Assembly (NCBI RefSeq): GCF_900115115.1
Contig: NZ_FOVI01000010.1
Location: forward strand, 1 to 64,000
From: Paenimyroides ummariense
Lineage (GTDB): Bacteria; Bacteroidota; Bacteroidia; Flavobacteriales; Flavobacteriaceae
DNA: 64,000 nt
Direction: 5' to 3'
A model generated the notes under the pieces. That model saw only the letters and a program-made list of their open reading frames with translations. It had not been told where the DNA came from and did not search any database. Shown here in pieces: positions 45,027 through 55,071 of the stretch (position 1 is its first letter; each line of letters opens with the position of its first letter). The position numbers and the translations under genes were made by a program.

Positions 45027-47837
45027 CTATAAATCTCTCATTCTGCCAGGCATCATCATACGGTTGCCACCACGGTTTCTGTTGTTTGACGAATTGCCAA
45101 ATTGATTGAATTTCCATGTTACCGAAAACATTACATAACGTTCTAAAACGGTATTTTCTTGGTCGATAATCGCTGTTGGGTTAATTGTTCTTGATGTTCC
45201 AATATTCTTATTCAACAAATCATAAACTTTCACTTTTGCAGTCAACGCTTTGTTTAAGAATGTGTACGAAACTGCTGTGTTCCACAAAAAGAAATCTCTT
45301 TGAAATCCCGGTGCAATATTAGTATTGTAGGTGTAACCAAAATCGTTACCCCAAGTAAAATTTTCTGGCCAATACGTGGTTGTCTGCAACATTAAATTAT
45401 GGCGTACAAAACTTGTTTCTGATAATTGAAAATTACTGTATTTGGTATTGTTAAACGATACGTTGTATGATGGTGCTATTGTAAAAAGTTCGCCATAATC
45501 CCAAGATCCGTAAATGTTTGGAGAAAAACTGATTTCGTCTGCATCATACAAAATACCATTTGCAAAACCTTTTTGTCTGTTAAAGTTGATATTACTTCCA
45601 GCTCCATATCGAATAGTATGGGCGTCAAATTTATATGATTTACTCCAATGGAAAAATAAACCAGTGTTAAATGCACCCGAAACATTTTCATAGGTAGTGG
45701 TTCGCTTGCGGTTTTCGTCGAATAGGGTAGAAGAAACAATTTGCGAGTCGTAAAAGCTTGCATTAGCAAAAATACTCCAGCCAGAACGCAGTTGAAAGTT
45801 GTAATTTCTAAAACCTAAACGTAACGAGTGGTATCTTGCTTGATCTAAATCGCGATTACCAATGTATGTTTGCAACGGATCGTTTAAACGCTCATAAGGC
45901 AGAATCTGCGTAGCGTTCGGGTTATTTACGTTGTAGTTGTAACCAATATTGAAATTTTTGTTTTTATCAAGCTTGTATCTGAAATTACTGCGGATATAAG
46001 GCGAAATAAATTTTCTATCAACAGCATAATCGTTGCTCATGTAAAAAGCCGATGCATTAAAATTAGCAATATTCACACCCGAATTTACAAACCATTCTAC
46101 TTTCTCGTTGTCGTAATTTATGCCCACATAAGGCGTATTGGTAATGATGTTCGTGTGCGTTTGGTTTGATAAACGATCATTAAAATCAATAAAACTATTG
46201 GTTTCTTCGTTAAAATTAAAAGTGTTCAGATTATCGGTTTGATTGTTGTAATCAAATGTGTAACCCAAGTCAATAAACGTTTTTTCGCTGATAGGTTGCG
46301 AATATTCTGCAGTTATTGTATAGATGTCATCGGTGCTGTTTGATCTTTCTTCCTGATTACGAATATCGTTTGGTTGATCGCCCTGATAAAACAAAGTTGT
46401 CGAATTGGTGTTACCCAAACCTGTTGTTTTTGAATTATCGTTGCTGAATTCCAAACTGAAATTTTTGCCTTTATCGTTTAATTTTTTATTGAATTCAATT
46501 GAATTTTTAAACGTAAAACTGTCCGATGTAGAGAATGATCTTTCATTACTTTCGTTAAATAAAGTGCCATCTGCATCCATTGATTTTGCGGTGGATGTAT
46601 TTCTGAATTCGTTGTTGTTAGCCGTTAACTTTGGGTTAATAAACAATTGAGTTGTCGGGTTTATTTTATATTCCAAACGAACATCGGCATTGTGGTTGGT
46701 GTTGTTATTTAAACGCTGCGATTCCGATTCGGTAATAAAATCGCCGTCAGGCAACAGGTTTATCACACGTGAACGGTTGTTGTTTTTGTTCTGCGTATCT
46801 TTAAAATAATAACTTGCGTTGGTTTCAAATCCTTTAAAAAACTGATCAGAATAATTTAAACCAGCCATGTGTGTGCGTGTAATTCCCGAGCCACTACCAA
46901 AACCGCCTGGCCCACCAGAACGTCCGCCAAAGGTTAAGAACTGACTGCGACCACCACCCATATTATCAAAAATTTCATCCATTGAAAAACCTTCGGAATT
47001 GATGTTATTAGACGATGCTAATACCGAAATTTTACGATTTCCTTTAAAATAATTGACTAATCCGCTGCTTTCGTAACGGTTCGATCCATCTATAATGCTG
47101 CCAATTCCTGCACTTAACTTCGCCATTAAACCTTTGTTGTTGGCTTCATCTATGGTTAGGTTTATGCTGGCATTATCACTTTTTGCATTTCTGCCCGAAA
47201 ATTCTTCGCGTTTGGTTTTATGGTCGGTAACCTGAATTTTTTTAATTAAATTGGCAGGTAAATTCTGCATTGCAATGGTTCCGTCGGTATTAAAAAAAGG
47301 CTTTCCGTTAACTAGAATTTGGGTTACTTCTTTACCATTTACGGTTATTTTTTTATCGGCATCAATTTCTACACCCGGCAGTTCTTTCAACAAAGCCTCT
47401 ACATTGGCATCAGGACGAACTTTAAAAGACGAAGCATTAAATTCTAAAGTGTCGTTTTTTACACGGATCGGTGCATCGGTAACAATTACAATTTCCGAAA
47501 GTACATCCGAATCAGGCACCATTACAACTTCGCCTAAATATTTTGACTGATTGATTTTATCGAATTTTTCGATTTTATCTTTGTATCCAATGTACGAAAA
47601 CGTAAGATACGAAGGTTCTTCAACAGCTTTAATATCAATAGAAAACAAACCGGAAACATCAGTCGTAGCGTATTGAATAAGCGTAGAATCTTTTGCTTTA
47701 GACAGATAAACAGTCATATCGGCAAGCGGAGCTTTAGCATCATCGACTACTTTTCCTTTCAGTTGAATATTTTGTGCAAAACCATCAACAAAAATAAGAA
47801 GAATTAAAAACGGAAGTATGGACAGTATCTTTTTCAT
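45027..47837 (-). CDS. Outer-membrane beta-barrel protein with carboxypeptidase-like domain, paralogue B
   Basis: This 936-residue paralogue of the 42139-44913 protein has the same order: signal peptide (ILPFLILLIFVDGFAQ), CarboxypepD_reg-like domain (IQLKGKVVDDAKAPLADMT), plug-like part (LLKELPGVEIDADKKI, QILVNGKPFF) and barrel. It differs in a Gly/Phe-rich loop near residue 300 and in a Met/Arg/Gly-rich C-terminal tail (NRMMMPGRMRDL). ATG 47837 starts the signal peptide. The two probably arose by tandem duplication and have diverged well. Confidence 0.85.
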   Translation of the reverse strand: MKKILSILPFLILLIFVDGFAQNIQLKGKVVDDAKAPLADMTVYLSKAKDSTLIQYATTDVSGLFSIDIKAVEEPSYLTFSYIGYKDKIEKFDKINQSKYLGEVVMVPDSDVLSEIVIVTDAPIRVKNDTLEFNASSFKVRPDANVEALLKELPGVEIDADKKITVNGKEVTQILVNGKPFFNTDGTIAMQNLPANLIKKIQVTDHKTKREEFSGRNAKSDNASINLTIDEANNKGLMAKLSAGIGSIIDGSNRYESSGLVNYFKGNRKISVLASSNNINSEGFSMDEIFDNMGGGRSQFLTFGGRSGGPGGFGSGSGITRTHMAGLNYSDQFFKGFETNASYYFKDTQNKNNNRSRVINLLPDGDFITESESQRLNNNTNHNADVRLEYKINPTTQLFINPKLTANNNEFRNTSTAKSMDADGTLFNESNERSFSTSDSFTFKNSIEFNKKLNDKGKNFSLEFSNDNSKTTGLGNTNSTTLFYQGDQPNDIRNQEERSNSTDDIYTITAEYSQPISEKTFIDLGYTFDYNNQTDNLNTFNFNEETNSFIDFNDRLSNQTHTNIITNTPYVGINYDNEKVEWFVNSGVNIANFNASAFYMSNDYAVDRKFISPYIRSNFRYKLDKNKNFNIGYNYNVNNPNATQILPYERLNDPLQTYIGNRDLDQARYHSLRLGFRNYNFQLRSGWSIFANASFYDSQIVSSTLFDENRKRTTTYENVSGAFNTGLFFHWSKSYKFDAHTIRYGAGSNINFNRQKGFANGILYDADEISFSPNIYGSWDYGELFTIAPSYNVSFNNTKYSNFQLSETSFVRHNLMLQTTTYWPENFTWGNDFGYTYNTNIAPGFQRDFFLWNTAVSYTFLNKALTAKVKVYDLLNKNIGTSRTINPTAIIDQENTVLERYVMFSVTWKFNQFGNSSNNRNRGGNRMMMPGRMRDL

Positions 47838-47852
47838 AAAAGCAAAAATAAG

Positions 47853-47888
47853 AAAGCGATTCTTCAAAAAAAATTGAAAAATCGCTTT
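47853..47888 (-). terminator. Hairpin after the PepSY gene
   Basis: AAAGCGAT and ATCGCTTT with an inner TTCAA/TTGAA pair form an interrupted stem between the PepSY stop (47920) and the next start (47837). The T-run is weak, so it may be a modest terminator. Confidence 0.4.
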
Positions 47889-47919
47889 TTAAAATGTATT
47901 AACCTATTTTGTTTTAAGC

Positions 47920-49125
47920 TTAAGCTTTTGTTTTCTTCTTTTTATTGCGTCCATACCAAATCATAAAACCGGTAACCGGTAAGCTGGCACACAGCAAACT
48001 TATAATAAAAGCAATGATTTTGGTAGGCAAACCAAAGATCGACCCTACATGAATATCGTAATTGGCATTGATCATTTTCTCACCAAAATCTTTGTCTTCC
48101 GGGTTTCTTGTGTGTAGCAATTCGCCCGAGTTTTCATCGAAAATTAAATTACTGTTTTTGTGATACGAATACGAAAGATGTCTAACATAAACCTCAAAAT
48201 TCGGATGTTCGTGATCGTCTATATGCTCGTGCCCCAAATCTAAGGCAAACATGTAAGCATCGGGATACAATTCTTCTACTGTTTTAGCAATTTTATCTAA
48301 CGTAGTTTCGGTTCTTAATTCTTCTGGAGCAGTGGTTTTTATGTGTGAAAAATCAGGATATTGGGTGTTTCCACCCGAAAAAACTACATAAATCATTGCC
48401 TGGATAAAAAAGAAGGCATAAAACAAACCGGTAATTGAAAAAATTAAGGCAAAAAACGATGTGTAAAAGCCAATAATGTTGTGTAAATCGTAGTTTTTAC
48501 GTTTCCAGCTTTTAATATTTTTCCACTTAAACCAAAAACGTTGTTTGCGCGCAGCTTTGTTTTTTGGCCACCACAGAATAATGCCCGAAATAAGCATGAA
48601 AACAAAAATTAAAACCGGAATTCCCGTAACCCATTTTCCCCAATCAGAATTTAAAAGAAAACTCCAGTGCAGCATTTTTACAATATTAAAAAAGCCGTTT
48701 TTCTCGTCGTAAACTTGTAAAACCTTACCGCTGTACGGGTTTACATACGCTAATTTGTAAACAGGATATTCATCGAAATAATTCCAGGCATGTTCATTGC
48801 GTTCGTAATAATAAAACTGATACGATAATGCATGATCTATAGGAATATTTACCCAGTGTATTGGATATTTTTCAGGAACCTGCTGTTCCACTAAACGTTC
48901 TAACGTTTTAATGGTAAGCTTTTCCTTGTTTTGATAATTTGGTTCGTTGTGGTAAATGTATTCTTTACGCTGAACGCCTTCTATTTCGTCTTTAAAAACG
49001 TACAATGCACCAGTTATAGAAATAAAAAATACAATAGAACCAATAAGCAAGCCGAACCAAAGGTGCAGCTTGCCTATTAATTTTTTGAATTTGCTTTTTT
49101 GCTTTTTATCTTTCTTATTTGTCAT
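47920..49125 (-). CDS. PepSY-associated transmembrane protein
   Basis: This 401-residue inner-membrane protein has an N-terminal transmembrane helix (KLHLWFGLLIGSIVFFISIT), further helices near 175-195, 215-245 and at the C-terminus, and periplasmic PepSY regions between. This family accompanies siderophore receptors and is thought to help reduce or take up iron from siderophores. Its ATG overlaps the receptor's stop by one base, so the two are translationally coupled. Confidence 0.88.
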   Translation of the reverse strand: MTNKKDKKQKSKFKKLIGKLHLWFGLLIGSIVFFISITGALYVFKDEIEGVQRKEYIYHNEPNYQNKEKLTIKTLERLVEQQVPEKYPIHWVNIPIDHALSYQFYYYERNEHAWNYFDEYPVYKLAYVNPYSGKVLQVYDEKNGFFNIVKMLHWSFLLNSDWGKWVTGIPVLIFVFMLISGIILWWPKNKAARKQRFWFKWKNIKSWKRKNYDLHNIIGFYTSFFALIFSITGLFYAFFFIQAMIYVVFSGGNTQYPDFSHIKTTAPEELRTETTLDKIAKTVEELYPDAYMFALDLGHEHIDDHEHPNFEVYVRHLSYSYHKNSNLIFDENSGELLHTRNPEDKDFGEKMINANYDIHVGSIFGLPTKIIAFIISLLCASLPVTGFMIWYGRNKKKKTKA

Positions 49126-51293
49126 TAGAATTTATAGTTTAAACCTAACGAAATAGATCTTGCAAATTGCGGGTTGATGGTTGACCAACCTATAAAATAT
49201 TTTTCATTAGTAAGATTATCAACTTTTAAAACAGCACTGTATTTTTCGGCATTGTAAGATAATGCTGCGTTAAAAACGGTGTAGCCCGGCAAAGCAAATA
49301 TGCCAATAGTTGATCTGTTAAGAGTAAGTAATTCACTCGCAGAATTGGCACCGAAACCTAATCCGAAATTTTTTAAAGTTCCTTGTTGAACTGTGTAATT
49401 TGCCCAAAAGTTAATTAAATTTTCAGGACCAGCTTCTTCTGTTCTTAAACCTAAATATCCAGAATCTGCTGCATCGTTAATAACTTTGTTGTTATTGTGA
49501 CTATAACCTGCAATAATGTTTAAACCATTAATAGGGCTTCCTAGTACACTAACTTCAAAACCTTTGCTTTCTACTTCGCCGGCTTGTGTAGCATCTATAC
49601 CGTTACCCATTACCTTGTTTTTAACTTTAATGTCGTAGTAACTTGCCGTAACCGATAAGCGGTCTTTAATTAAACTTGCTTTTGTACCAACTTCCCATTG
49701 GTTTGCTTGTTCAGGTTCAAAATAACGTAATTCTCTACCAACAATATTTCCGTCTTCGTCTGTAACATCTATGGCAGCAGCATCTAAATATTGAAATCCG
49801 TTCATGTAATTACCAAAAACCGATAACTTATTTAGAATTGGCTGATAAACCACCCCAAATTTAGGAGAGAATGTTGTTCTTTCTTTTAATTTATCAGTTG
49901 AATATGCTGTTGGCTGTCCGGTAAAATGGTCGGCGCGTAAACTAATCATTGCCGATAAATTTGGTAAAAATTCAATTACGTTTGATGTATACGCACTGTA
50001 AATTTTTGTTTCTGCCGATTGCAATTCTGCCGATGTTCCTAATAAAGCGGCGTCAACATGTGGTGTAGTTAACATTGTTTGTTGCATTTCATTATTTGCA
50101 TCTGGCATTGTATCTGTTTGATTCACTAAAGAAACTGTTCCATAACTTGCCCAACCTGTACCGCCAACAGTAAATTTTCTTTGGAAATAATCTAAGCCTG
50201 CAACCAATTTATTTTTAACCGATCCAATATTGTAAGTTCCCACAAAATTTTGTTGAATACCCGTTGCGTTTGTCTCTGCTTCGCCTTTTGTTATAAAACG
50301 CGTAAACTCATCTCCGTTGGCAGAATCCCATAAATAATGGTAATAACCGCTTGTTTTGGCGTTGGTTTTAGAGAGAATGGTGGTCGATGTCCAATTTTCA
50401 GATAACTGATAAACTGCGTACGCTTGTAGGTTGAATGTTGGGTTTTTTATGGTTAAATCGTTGCTGGTGTATGATTTTTTATAGTTCTGTTCGAATAAAT
50501 CCATCGATTGAAACGATAACGGACTGTATCGGCTTAAAAAGATCATAGGTGCATTCGCAGCTTCAGAACTTTTAAATTCTGTATTGACAAAGAACGTTAA
50601 ACGATCGTTCGCAACAAATTTTAACGATGGCGCAAAAAATAACGATTTGCTAAAACCTGCATCTTGAAAAGAATTGCGGTATTGGTATGCCGTATTTAAT
50701 CGAAAAGATGTTTGTTTGTTAAGCGGCGTATTAATATCGGCAGTAACACGGTTTAATCCGTACGATCCGTTGGTATAACCCATTTCGCCCCCAAAAGTTT
50801 CGTAAGGCTTTTTAGTAGTGATATTAATTAATCCACCGTACGATACTAAATTTCCACCATACATAGTTCCCGATGGTCCTTTAATAACTTCAATGCTTTC
50901 TATATTTGCAGGATCTAAACTTCCATTACTAAAACTTGGCATGCCGTTTAATAAGCGTGGTTGGGTTGAAAAACCGCGCATACTATAAAATTCCGCACCA
51001 TCACTTCCGCGACCTGTAGATTCCCATAAACGCGAAACACCTGTAGCATTTTTCATAGCATCGCTAAAAGTGGTTACTAACTGTTCTTTTAAAATATTTT
51101 TGTTGATTACGTTATAAACCTGCGGATTTTCAATGTCTTTTAAAGGCATTTTGTTCGATGAATTTACACTTTTTTGAATATATGCTTCAATGATTAATTC
51201 ATCTAAATTGTCTGATTTTATAGAATCGGTTTCTTGAGCACTTGCTTCAAAGGCAACAGTAACCGCAGGAAGAATTAGTAGTAATTTTTTCAT
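49125..51293 (-). CDS. TonB-dependent receptor, siderophore type
   Basis: This 722-residue outer-membrane receptor has a signal peptide ending near EASAQETD, a plug domain (about 60-160, with DAMKNATGVSRLWEST and IESIEVIKGPSGTMYGG) and a 22-strand-type barrel that ends in Phe (LGLNYKF). Unlike many Bacteroidota receptors it lacks the CarboxypepD_reg extension, matching FhuA/FpvA-like siderophore receptors. It is followed by a PepSY protein and preceded by a clear promoter with an overlapping inverted repeat. Confidence 0.92.
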   Translation of the reverse strand: MKKLLLILPAVTVAFEASAQETDSIKSDNLDELIIEAYIQKSVNSSNKMPLKDIENPQVYNVINKNILKEQLVTTFSDAMKNATGVSRLWESTGRGSDGAEFYSMRGFSTQPRLLNGMPSFSNGSLDPANIESIEVIKGPSGTMYGGNLVSYGGLINITTKKPYETFGGEMGYTNGSYGLNRVTADINTPLNKQTSFRLNTAYQYRNSFQDAGFSKSLFFAPSLKFVANDRLTFFVNTEFKSSEAANAPMIFLSRYSPLSFQSMDLFEQNYKKSYTSNDLTIKNPTFNLQAYAVYQLSENWTSTTILSKTNAKTSGYYHYLWDSANGDEFTRFITKGEAETNATGIQQNFVGTYNIGSVKNKLVAGLDYFQRKFTVGGTGWASYGTVSLVNQTDTMPDANNEMQQTMLTTPHVDAALLGTSAELQSAETKIYSAYTSNVIEFLPNLSAMISLRADHFTGQPTAYSTDKLKERTTFSPKFGVVYQPILNKLSVFGNYMNGFQYLDAAAIDVTDEDGNIVGRELRYFEPEQANQWEVGTKASLIKDRLSVTASYYDIKVKNKVMGNGIDATQAGEVESKGFEVSVLGSPINGLNIIAGYSHNNNKVINDAADSGYLGLRTEEAGPENLINFWANYTVQQGTLKNFGLGFGANSASELLTLNRSTIGIFALPGYTVFNAALSYNAEKYSAVLKVDNLTNEKYFIGWSTINPQFARSISLGLNYKF

Positions 51294-51310
51294 CTTTTAA
51301 AAATTTGATG

Positions 51311-51350
51311 CAAAAGTACTTTTATTCTTATTTAAAACAAATAAAAATAA
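51311..51350 (-). promoter_or_regulatory. Receptor promoter with overlapping operator-like inverted repeat
   Basis: On the minus strand there is TTG (51338-51340), a 19-nt spacer and TACTTTTG (51311-51318), a full consensus match. An inverted repeat, 51322-51333 with 51339-51350 (11 of 12 pairs, AT-only, 5-nt loop), covers the -33 element and spacer, where a Fur-like repressor would block polymerase. Confidence 0.55.
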
Positions 51351-51417
51351 GGTTTTTTTGAAGCAAATTAAAAATGATTAAAAACCGATTTATTTAATTG
51401 AAAAATGTAGTTGGATT

Positions 51418-52224
51418 TTAAATAGAATCATTCAGTATTTTGATGAGGTTTTTGTGATATTCTGCATTGTTGTTTATACTAACATGATCTTGATTTTTTA
51501 AGATAAAAACAGAATCATTTTCTTTTAAAAGTGATTGTAATTTCAACGAATTTTGGTGTGAAATAACATAATCTTTATCTCCATGAAAAATGAAAATCGG
51601 ACTTTTAACTTTTGATATATGCAAATTATTTTCGAAAGGATATTTTAAGATGAACGTTGGAAGAAATGGGAATCGTGATTTCATTTCGTTTTTTAAATTG
51701 AAATACGGCGCTTGCAGAATCAGTTTTTGCGGATTGTTTGCTGATGCCAGATAAGATGCAATGCCGGTCCCAATAGAATATCCTACAATAATGATTTGAT
51801 CTTCTTTAAATTCTTTTTTCAGAAAATCGTAGCCCAATTGTGCATCCGAAAATAATTGCGTTTGATCTGAAATGTTTCCTTCGCTTTTACCAAAACCTCT
51901 GTAATCAGTAATAAGAACATTGTAACCCAATTCTAAATAAATGGGTGCGATATTTCCCCAAGTTGATAGATTTCCCGCATTACCATGAAGAAAATAAACA
52001 ACTCCTTTTGGATTTTTCGTTTCAAAATACAGATTGTTTATTGTAACGTTATCACTTGTTTTTAAGTTAATTTCTTTAAAATTTTCAGAATAAATGTAGT
52101 TGGTTTCTTTGTTGATTTTTAACGGATGAAAAATAAAACTCTCCTGATTAAAATACATTATTAAGCATAAAATCAAATATAGCGAGATGATGAAGGAAAA
52201 TATTTTAAAGTAGATGGAACGCAT
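51418..52224 (-). CDS. Alpha/beta hydrolase, membrane-anchored
   Basis: This 268-residue protein has an N-terminal membrane anchor (FKIFSFIISLYLILCLIMYF) followed by a serine-hydrolase domain: oxyanion HGNAGN (about 79-84), nucleophile elbow GYSIGTG (about 148-154), late acid in FHGDKDYVI and His in NQDHVSI. It resembles the ABHD/YqkD-type hydrolases. The substrate is unknown. It is separate from der by a terminator hairpin. Confidence 0.82.
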   Translation of the reverse strand: MRSIYFKIFSFIISLYLILCLIMYFNQESFIFHPLKINKETNYIYSENFKEINLKTSDNVTINNLYFETKNPKGVVYFLHGNAGNLSTWGNIAPIYLELGYNVLITDYRGFGKSEGNISDQTQLFSDAQLGYDFLKKEFKEDQIIIVGYSIGTGIASYLASANNPQKLILQAPYFNLKNEMKSRFPFLPTFILKYPFENNLHISKVKSPIFIFHGDKDYVISHQNSLKLQSLLKENDSVFILKNQDHVSINNNAEYHKNLIKILNDSI

Positions 52225-52255
52225 AATGTGTTTTTGATCGATTTAAAAGTACAAA

Positions 52256-52285
52256 AAAAGGAAAGACGTTTAAATCTTTCCTTTT
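52256..52285 (-). terminator. der terminator
   Basis: AAAAGGAAAGA (52256-52266) pairs with TCTTTCCTTTT (52275-52285); the A-run on the left gives Ts on the minus strand. It follows the der stop by 4 bp. Confidence 0.8.
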
Positions 52286-52289
52286 GTAA

Positions 52290-53600
52290 TTATTTCTGGC
52301 GGAAGTAAATCTCAATTGGCACTCCTTCAAAATTATAAATCTCGCGTAATTTGTTTTCTACATAACGCTTGTACGGATCTTTAATGTATTGCGGTAAATT
52401 GGCAAAAAACACAAACTGCGGCACAGGTGTTGGCAACTGCATACAGTATTTAATTTTAATGTATTTACCTTTAATGGCCGGTGGCGGATTGTGTTCAATA
52501 ATCGGCAACATGGTCTCGTTAAATTTCGATGTTGAAATACGTTGCTTGCGGTTTTCGTACACTTCTACAGCGGTTTCTAACGCTTTTAACAAACGTTGTT
52601 TTGTTAATGCTGATACAAAAAGAATAGGCACATCGGTAAACGGAGCGATCTCTTCGCGGATTTTTTTCTCGTAATCGTGAGAAGTCATCGTGTCTTTTTC
52701 AACCAAATCCCATTTGTTAACCAATATTACAATTCCCTTGCGGTTTTTTTCTGCCAACCAAAAAATATTCTGATCCTGACCTTCAAATCCACGGGTTGCA
52801 TCAATCACTAAAATACAAACATCGGCATGCTCAATAGCACGTACCGAACGCATTACCGAGTAAAACTCTAAATCGTCTTTTACCTTTGCTTTTCTGCGGA
52901 TACCCGCCGTATCAACCAAATTAAATTCAAAACCAAAACGGTTGTATTTTGTATCGATCGCATCGCGTGTAGTTCCTGCAATATCGGTCACAACAAATCG
53001 ATCTTCACCAATCAATGCATTAATAAAGCTCGATTTTCCTGCATTTGGACGACCAACAACTGCAAAACGAGGCAATTCGTCTTTTACTTCTTCAACTTCT
53101 GGTAATTCAGGTAAAATTTCAACAATTTTATCTAAAACTTCGCCCGTTCCAGAACCACTCATTCCAGACATAGTCACGTATTCGCCCAAACCTAAATTGT
53201 AAAATTCAAAAGCATCTTGTTCGCGTTTTGCGTTATCCACTTTATTTACAACCAATAAAACCGGTTTGGTAACTTTACGCAGCAGTTTTGCCACTTCGTT
53301 ATCCATTGGGGTAATTCCTTCCTCAACATCAACCAAAAACACAATGGCATCGGCTTCATCAATCGCTAATTCTACTTGTTTGCGGATCTCGCCTTCAAAA
53401 ATATCGTCAGATCCTTTAATATATCCACCTGTATCAATAACAGAGAATTCTTTTCCATTCCATTCACTTTTTCCATAATTACGATCTCTGGTAACACCAC
53501 TTACCGAATCTACTATGGCTTCGCGTTTTTGAATAAGACGGTTAAAAAAGGTCGACTTTCCTACATTAGGTCTTCCTACAATTGCTACAATGTTGCTCAT
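52290..53600 (-). CDS. der: Ribosome biogenesis GTPase Der (EngA)
   Basis: Der is an essential GTPase for 50S assembly. The 436 residues hold two tandem G domains, GRPNVGKST (about 8-16) with DTGGY and NKVD, and GRPNAGKSS (about 183-191) with DTAGI and NKWD, then a KH-like C-terminal domain. It lies 27 bp after era on the same strand. Confidence 0.97.
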   Translation of the reverse strand: MSNIVAIVGRPNVGKSTFFNRLIQKREAIVDSVSGVTRDRNYGKSEWNGKEFSVIDTGGYIKGSDDIFEGEIRKQVELAIDEADAIVFLVDVEEGITPMDNEVAKLLRKVTKPVLLVVNKVDNAKREQDAFEFYNLGLGEYVTMSGMSGSGTGEVLDKIVEILPELPEVEEVKDELPRFAVVGRPNAGKSSFINALIGEDRFVVTDIAGTTRDAIDTKYNRFGFEFNLVDTAGIRRKAKVKDDLEFYSVMRSVRAIEHADVCILVIDATRGFEGQDQNIFWLAEKNRKGIVILVNKWDLVEKDTMTSHDYEKKIREEIAPFTDVPILFVSALTKQRLLKALETAVEVYENRKQRISTSKFNETMLPIIEHNPPPAIKGKYIKIKYCMQLPTPVPQFVFFANLPQYIKDPYKRYVENKLREIYNFEGVPIEIYFRQK

Positions 53601-53627
53601 ATTACTTCACTTTTAAAAAGTGTGATT

Positions 53628-54512
53628 TTATTTTTGTTGATACCCGAAACGACGTAATTGGAACTGATTATTTCGCCAGTCTTTATTCACTTTTACAAAC
53701 AATTCTATATGAACTTGCTTGTCAAAAAACTTCTCTAATTCGGCACGCGATTCCATTCCTACTTTCTTTAAAGCTGCTCCTTTATGACCAATGATGATGC
53801 CTTTCTGACTGTCACGCTCTACCATAATAACCGCTTTAATGTGAATAATTTTATCTTCTTCTTTAAACTCTTCTGTTTCGATTTCTACCGAATAAGGAAT
53901 TTCCTTTTGATAGTTTAGAAGGATTTTCTCGCGGATAATTTCATTAACAAAGAAACGTTCAGGTTTATCGGTTAACGCATCTTTCGGGTAATAAGGTGGC
54001 GATTCTGGTAATAATTCTAAAATGCGGTTAAAAACAGTATCCACATTAAAATTGTTTAGTGCCGATATTGGAATTATTTCTGCATTAGGAACTTTTTCTT
54101 TCCACAAAGAAACCTGTTCTTCTAAATGTTCCTGGTTTGATTTGTCGATCTTATTCAACAACAATAAAACCGGAACTTTTGCATGGGTAATTTTTTTAAA
54201 GAAAGCTTCGTCTTTTAATTCGCGTTCGCCCACTTCAACCATATACAGAAGAATGTCTGCATCTTCGAAAGCCGATTTCACAAAATCCATCATCGATGTC
54301 TGCAATTCGTACGCAGGCTTGATGATTCCCGGAGTGTCTGAAAAAACCATCTGAAAATCGTCACCATTTACAATTCCGAAAATACGGTGGCGCGTTGTTT
54401 GTGCTTTTGATGTAATGATTGATAAACGCTCACCAATAAAAGCATTCATTAAGGTTGATTTTCCTACATTTGGATTTCCGATAATATTTATAAAACCAGC
54501 TTTGTGCGACAT
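53628..54512 (-). CDS. era: GTPase Era
   Basis: Era binds the 3' end of 16S rRNA and helps 30S maturation. The 294-residue form from ATG 54512 (SHKAGFINIIGNPNVGKST) is preferred over an upstream in-frame start that adds seven residues. The G motifs GNPNVGKST, DTPGI and NKID are present, followed by a KH domain with the IIGHKGAALKKVG loop near residue 245. Confidence 0.97.
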   Translation of the reverse strand: MSHKAGFINIIGNPNVGKSTLMNAFIGERLSIITSKAQTTRHRIFGIVNGDDFQMVFSDTPGIIKPAYELQTSMMDFVKSAFEDADILLYMVEVGERELKDEAFFKKITHAKVPVLLLLNKIDKSNQEHLEEQVSLWKEKVPNAEIIPISALNNFNVDTVFNRILELLPESPPYYPKDALTDKPERFFVNEIIREKILLNYQKEIPYSVEIETEEFKEEDKIIHIKAVIMVERDSQKGIIIGHKGAALKKVGMESRAELEKFFDKQVHIELFVKVNKDWRNNQFQLRRFGYQQK

Positions 54513-54585
54513 AATTTCTGTAATAATTTGCAAAGTTACTTAATAATAGTGAAACACACTAATTTTATAATTTTCTGTAAAAAGT

Positions 54586-54616
54586 TTGGGTATTCCAAAA
54601 AGTCGCCTTACATTTG
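54586..54616 (+). promoter_or_regulatory. Promoter of the initiator tRNA pair
   Basis: TTG (54586-54588), a 20-nt spacer and TACATTTG (54609-54616) match the Bacteroidota promoter fully and lie 11 bp before the first tRNA. The -7 sequence is the same as that of the tRNA-Gln promoter. Confidence 0.75.
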
Positions 54617-54627
54617 CACCACAATAG

Positions 54628-54700
<73 letters not shown>

Positions 54701-54776
54701 CTAAGACTAAAAGTCCTTTTAAAAAATGTTTAGAATTTCATTTTTTAATCGTAGTAAAAATTCACAAAACGCACAG

Positions 54777-54849
<73 letters not shown>

Positions 54850-54851
54850 CT

Positions 54852-54881
54852 AAAAGAGAATCAAGAAATTGGTTCTCTTTT
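54852..54881 (+). terminator. Terminator of the initiator tRNA transcript
   Basis: AAAAGAGAA (54852-54860) pairs with TTCTCTTTT (54873-54881), with further T following. Confidence 0.8.
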
Positions 54882-54950
54882 TTATTTCAATAAAGTATGG
54901 TAAAGATTTGTTTAGCGATGAATTTGTAATGAATAATTCTCAATTGCGTT

Positions 54951-54999
54951 GGGCTTCAGCCCGATGGTATTAGAGGAGAGTTATTTGACTTTAGTCAAA
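54951..54999. repeat. REP-like double palindrome
   Basis: Two short palindromes lie 21 bp apart: GGGCTTCAGCCC (54951-54962) and TTTGACTTTAGTCAAA (54984-54999). The first is GC-rich in an AT-rich gap and there is no ORF. I recall similar GGGCTnnAGCCC and GACTnnAGTC pairs in flavobacterial intergenic regions. Confidence 0.5.
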
Positions 55000-55027
55000 A
55001 TTCTTCAATAGAAACAAGTAGAAACAA

Positions 55028-55053
55028 AAAAGCAGTTCGTTTGAACTGCTTTT
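55028..55053 (-). terminator. Terminator of the LemA-TPM operon
   Basis: AGCAGTTC (55031-55038) pairs with GAACTGCT (55043-55050), extended by A-T pairs; the A-run on the left is a T-run on the minus strand. Confidence 0.85.
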
Positions 55054-55071
55054 AATATTTTGAAAGGGTTT

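Noticed and set aside
44914..45117. N-terminal extension of barrel paralogue A
   Set aside because: The added residues overlap the end of paralogue B and its terminator and place a signal peptide internally; ATG 44913 is correct.
49125..51293. SusC-type polysaccharide receptor
   Set aside because: It lacks the CarboxypepD_reg extension and a SusD partner; PepSY context fits siderophore uptake.
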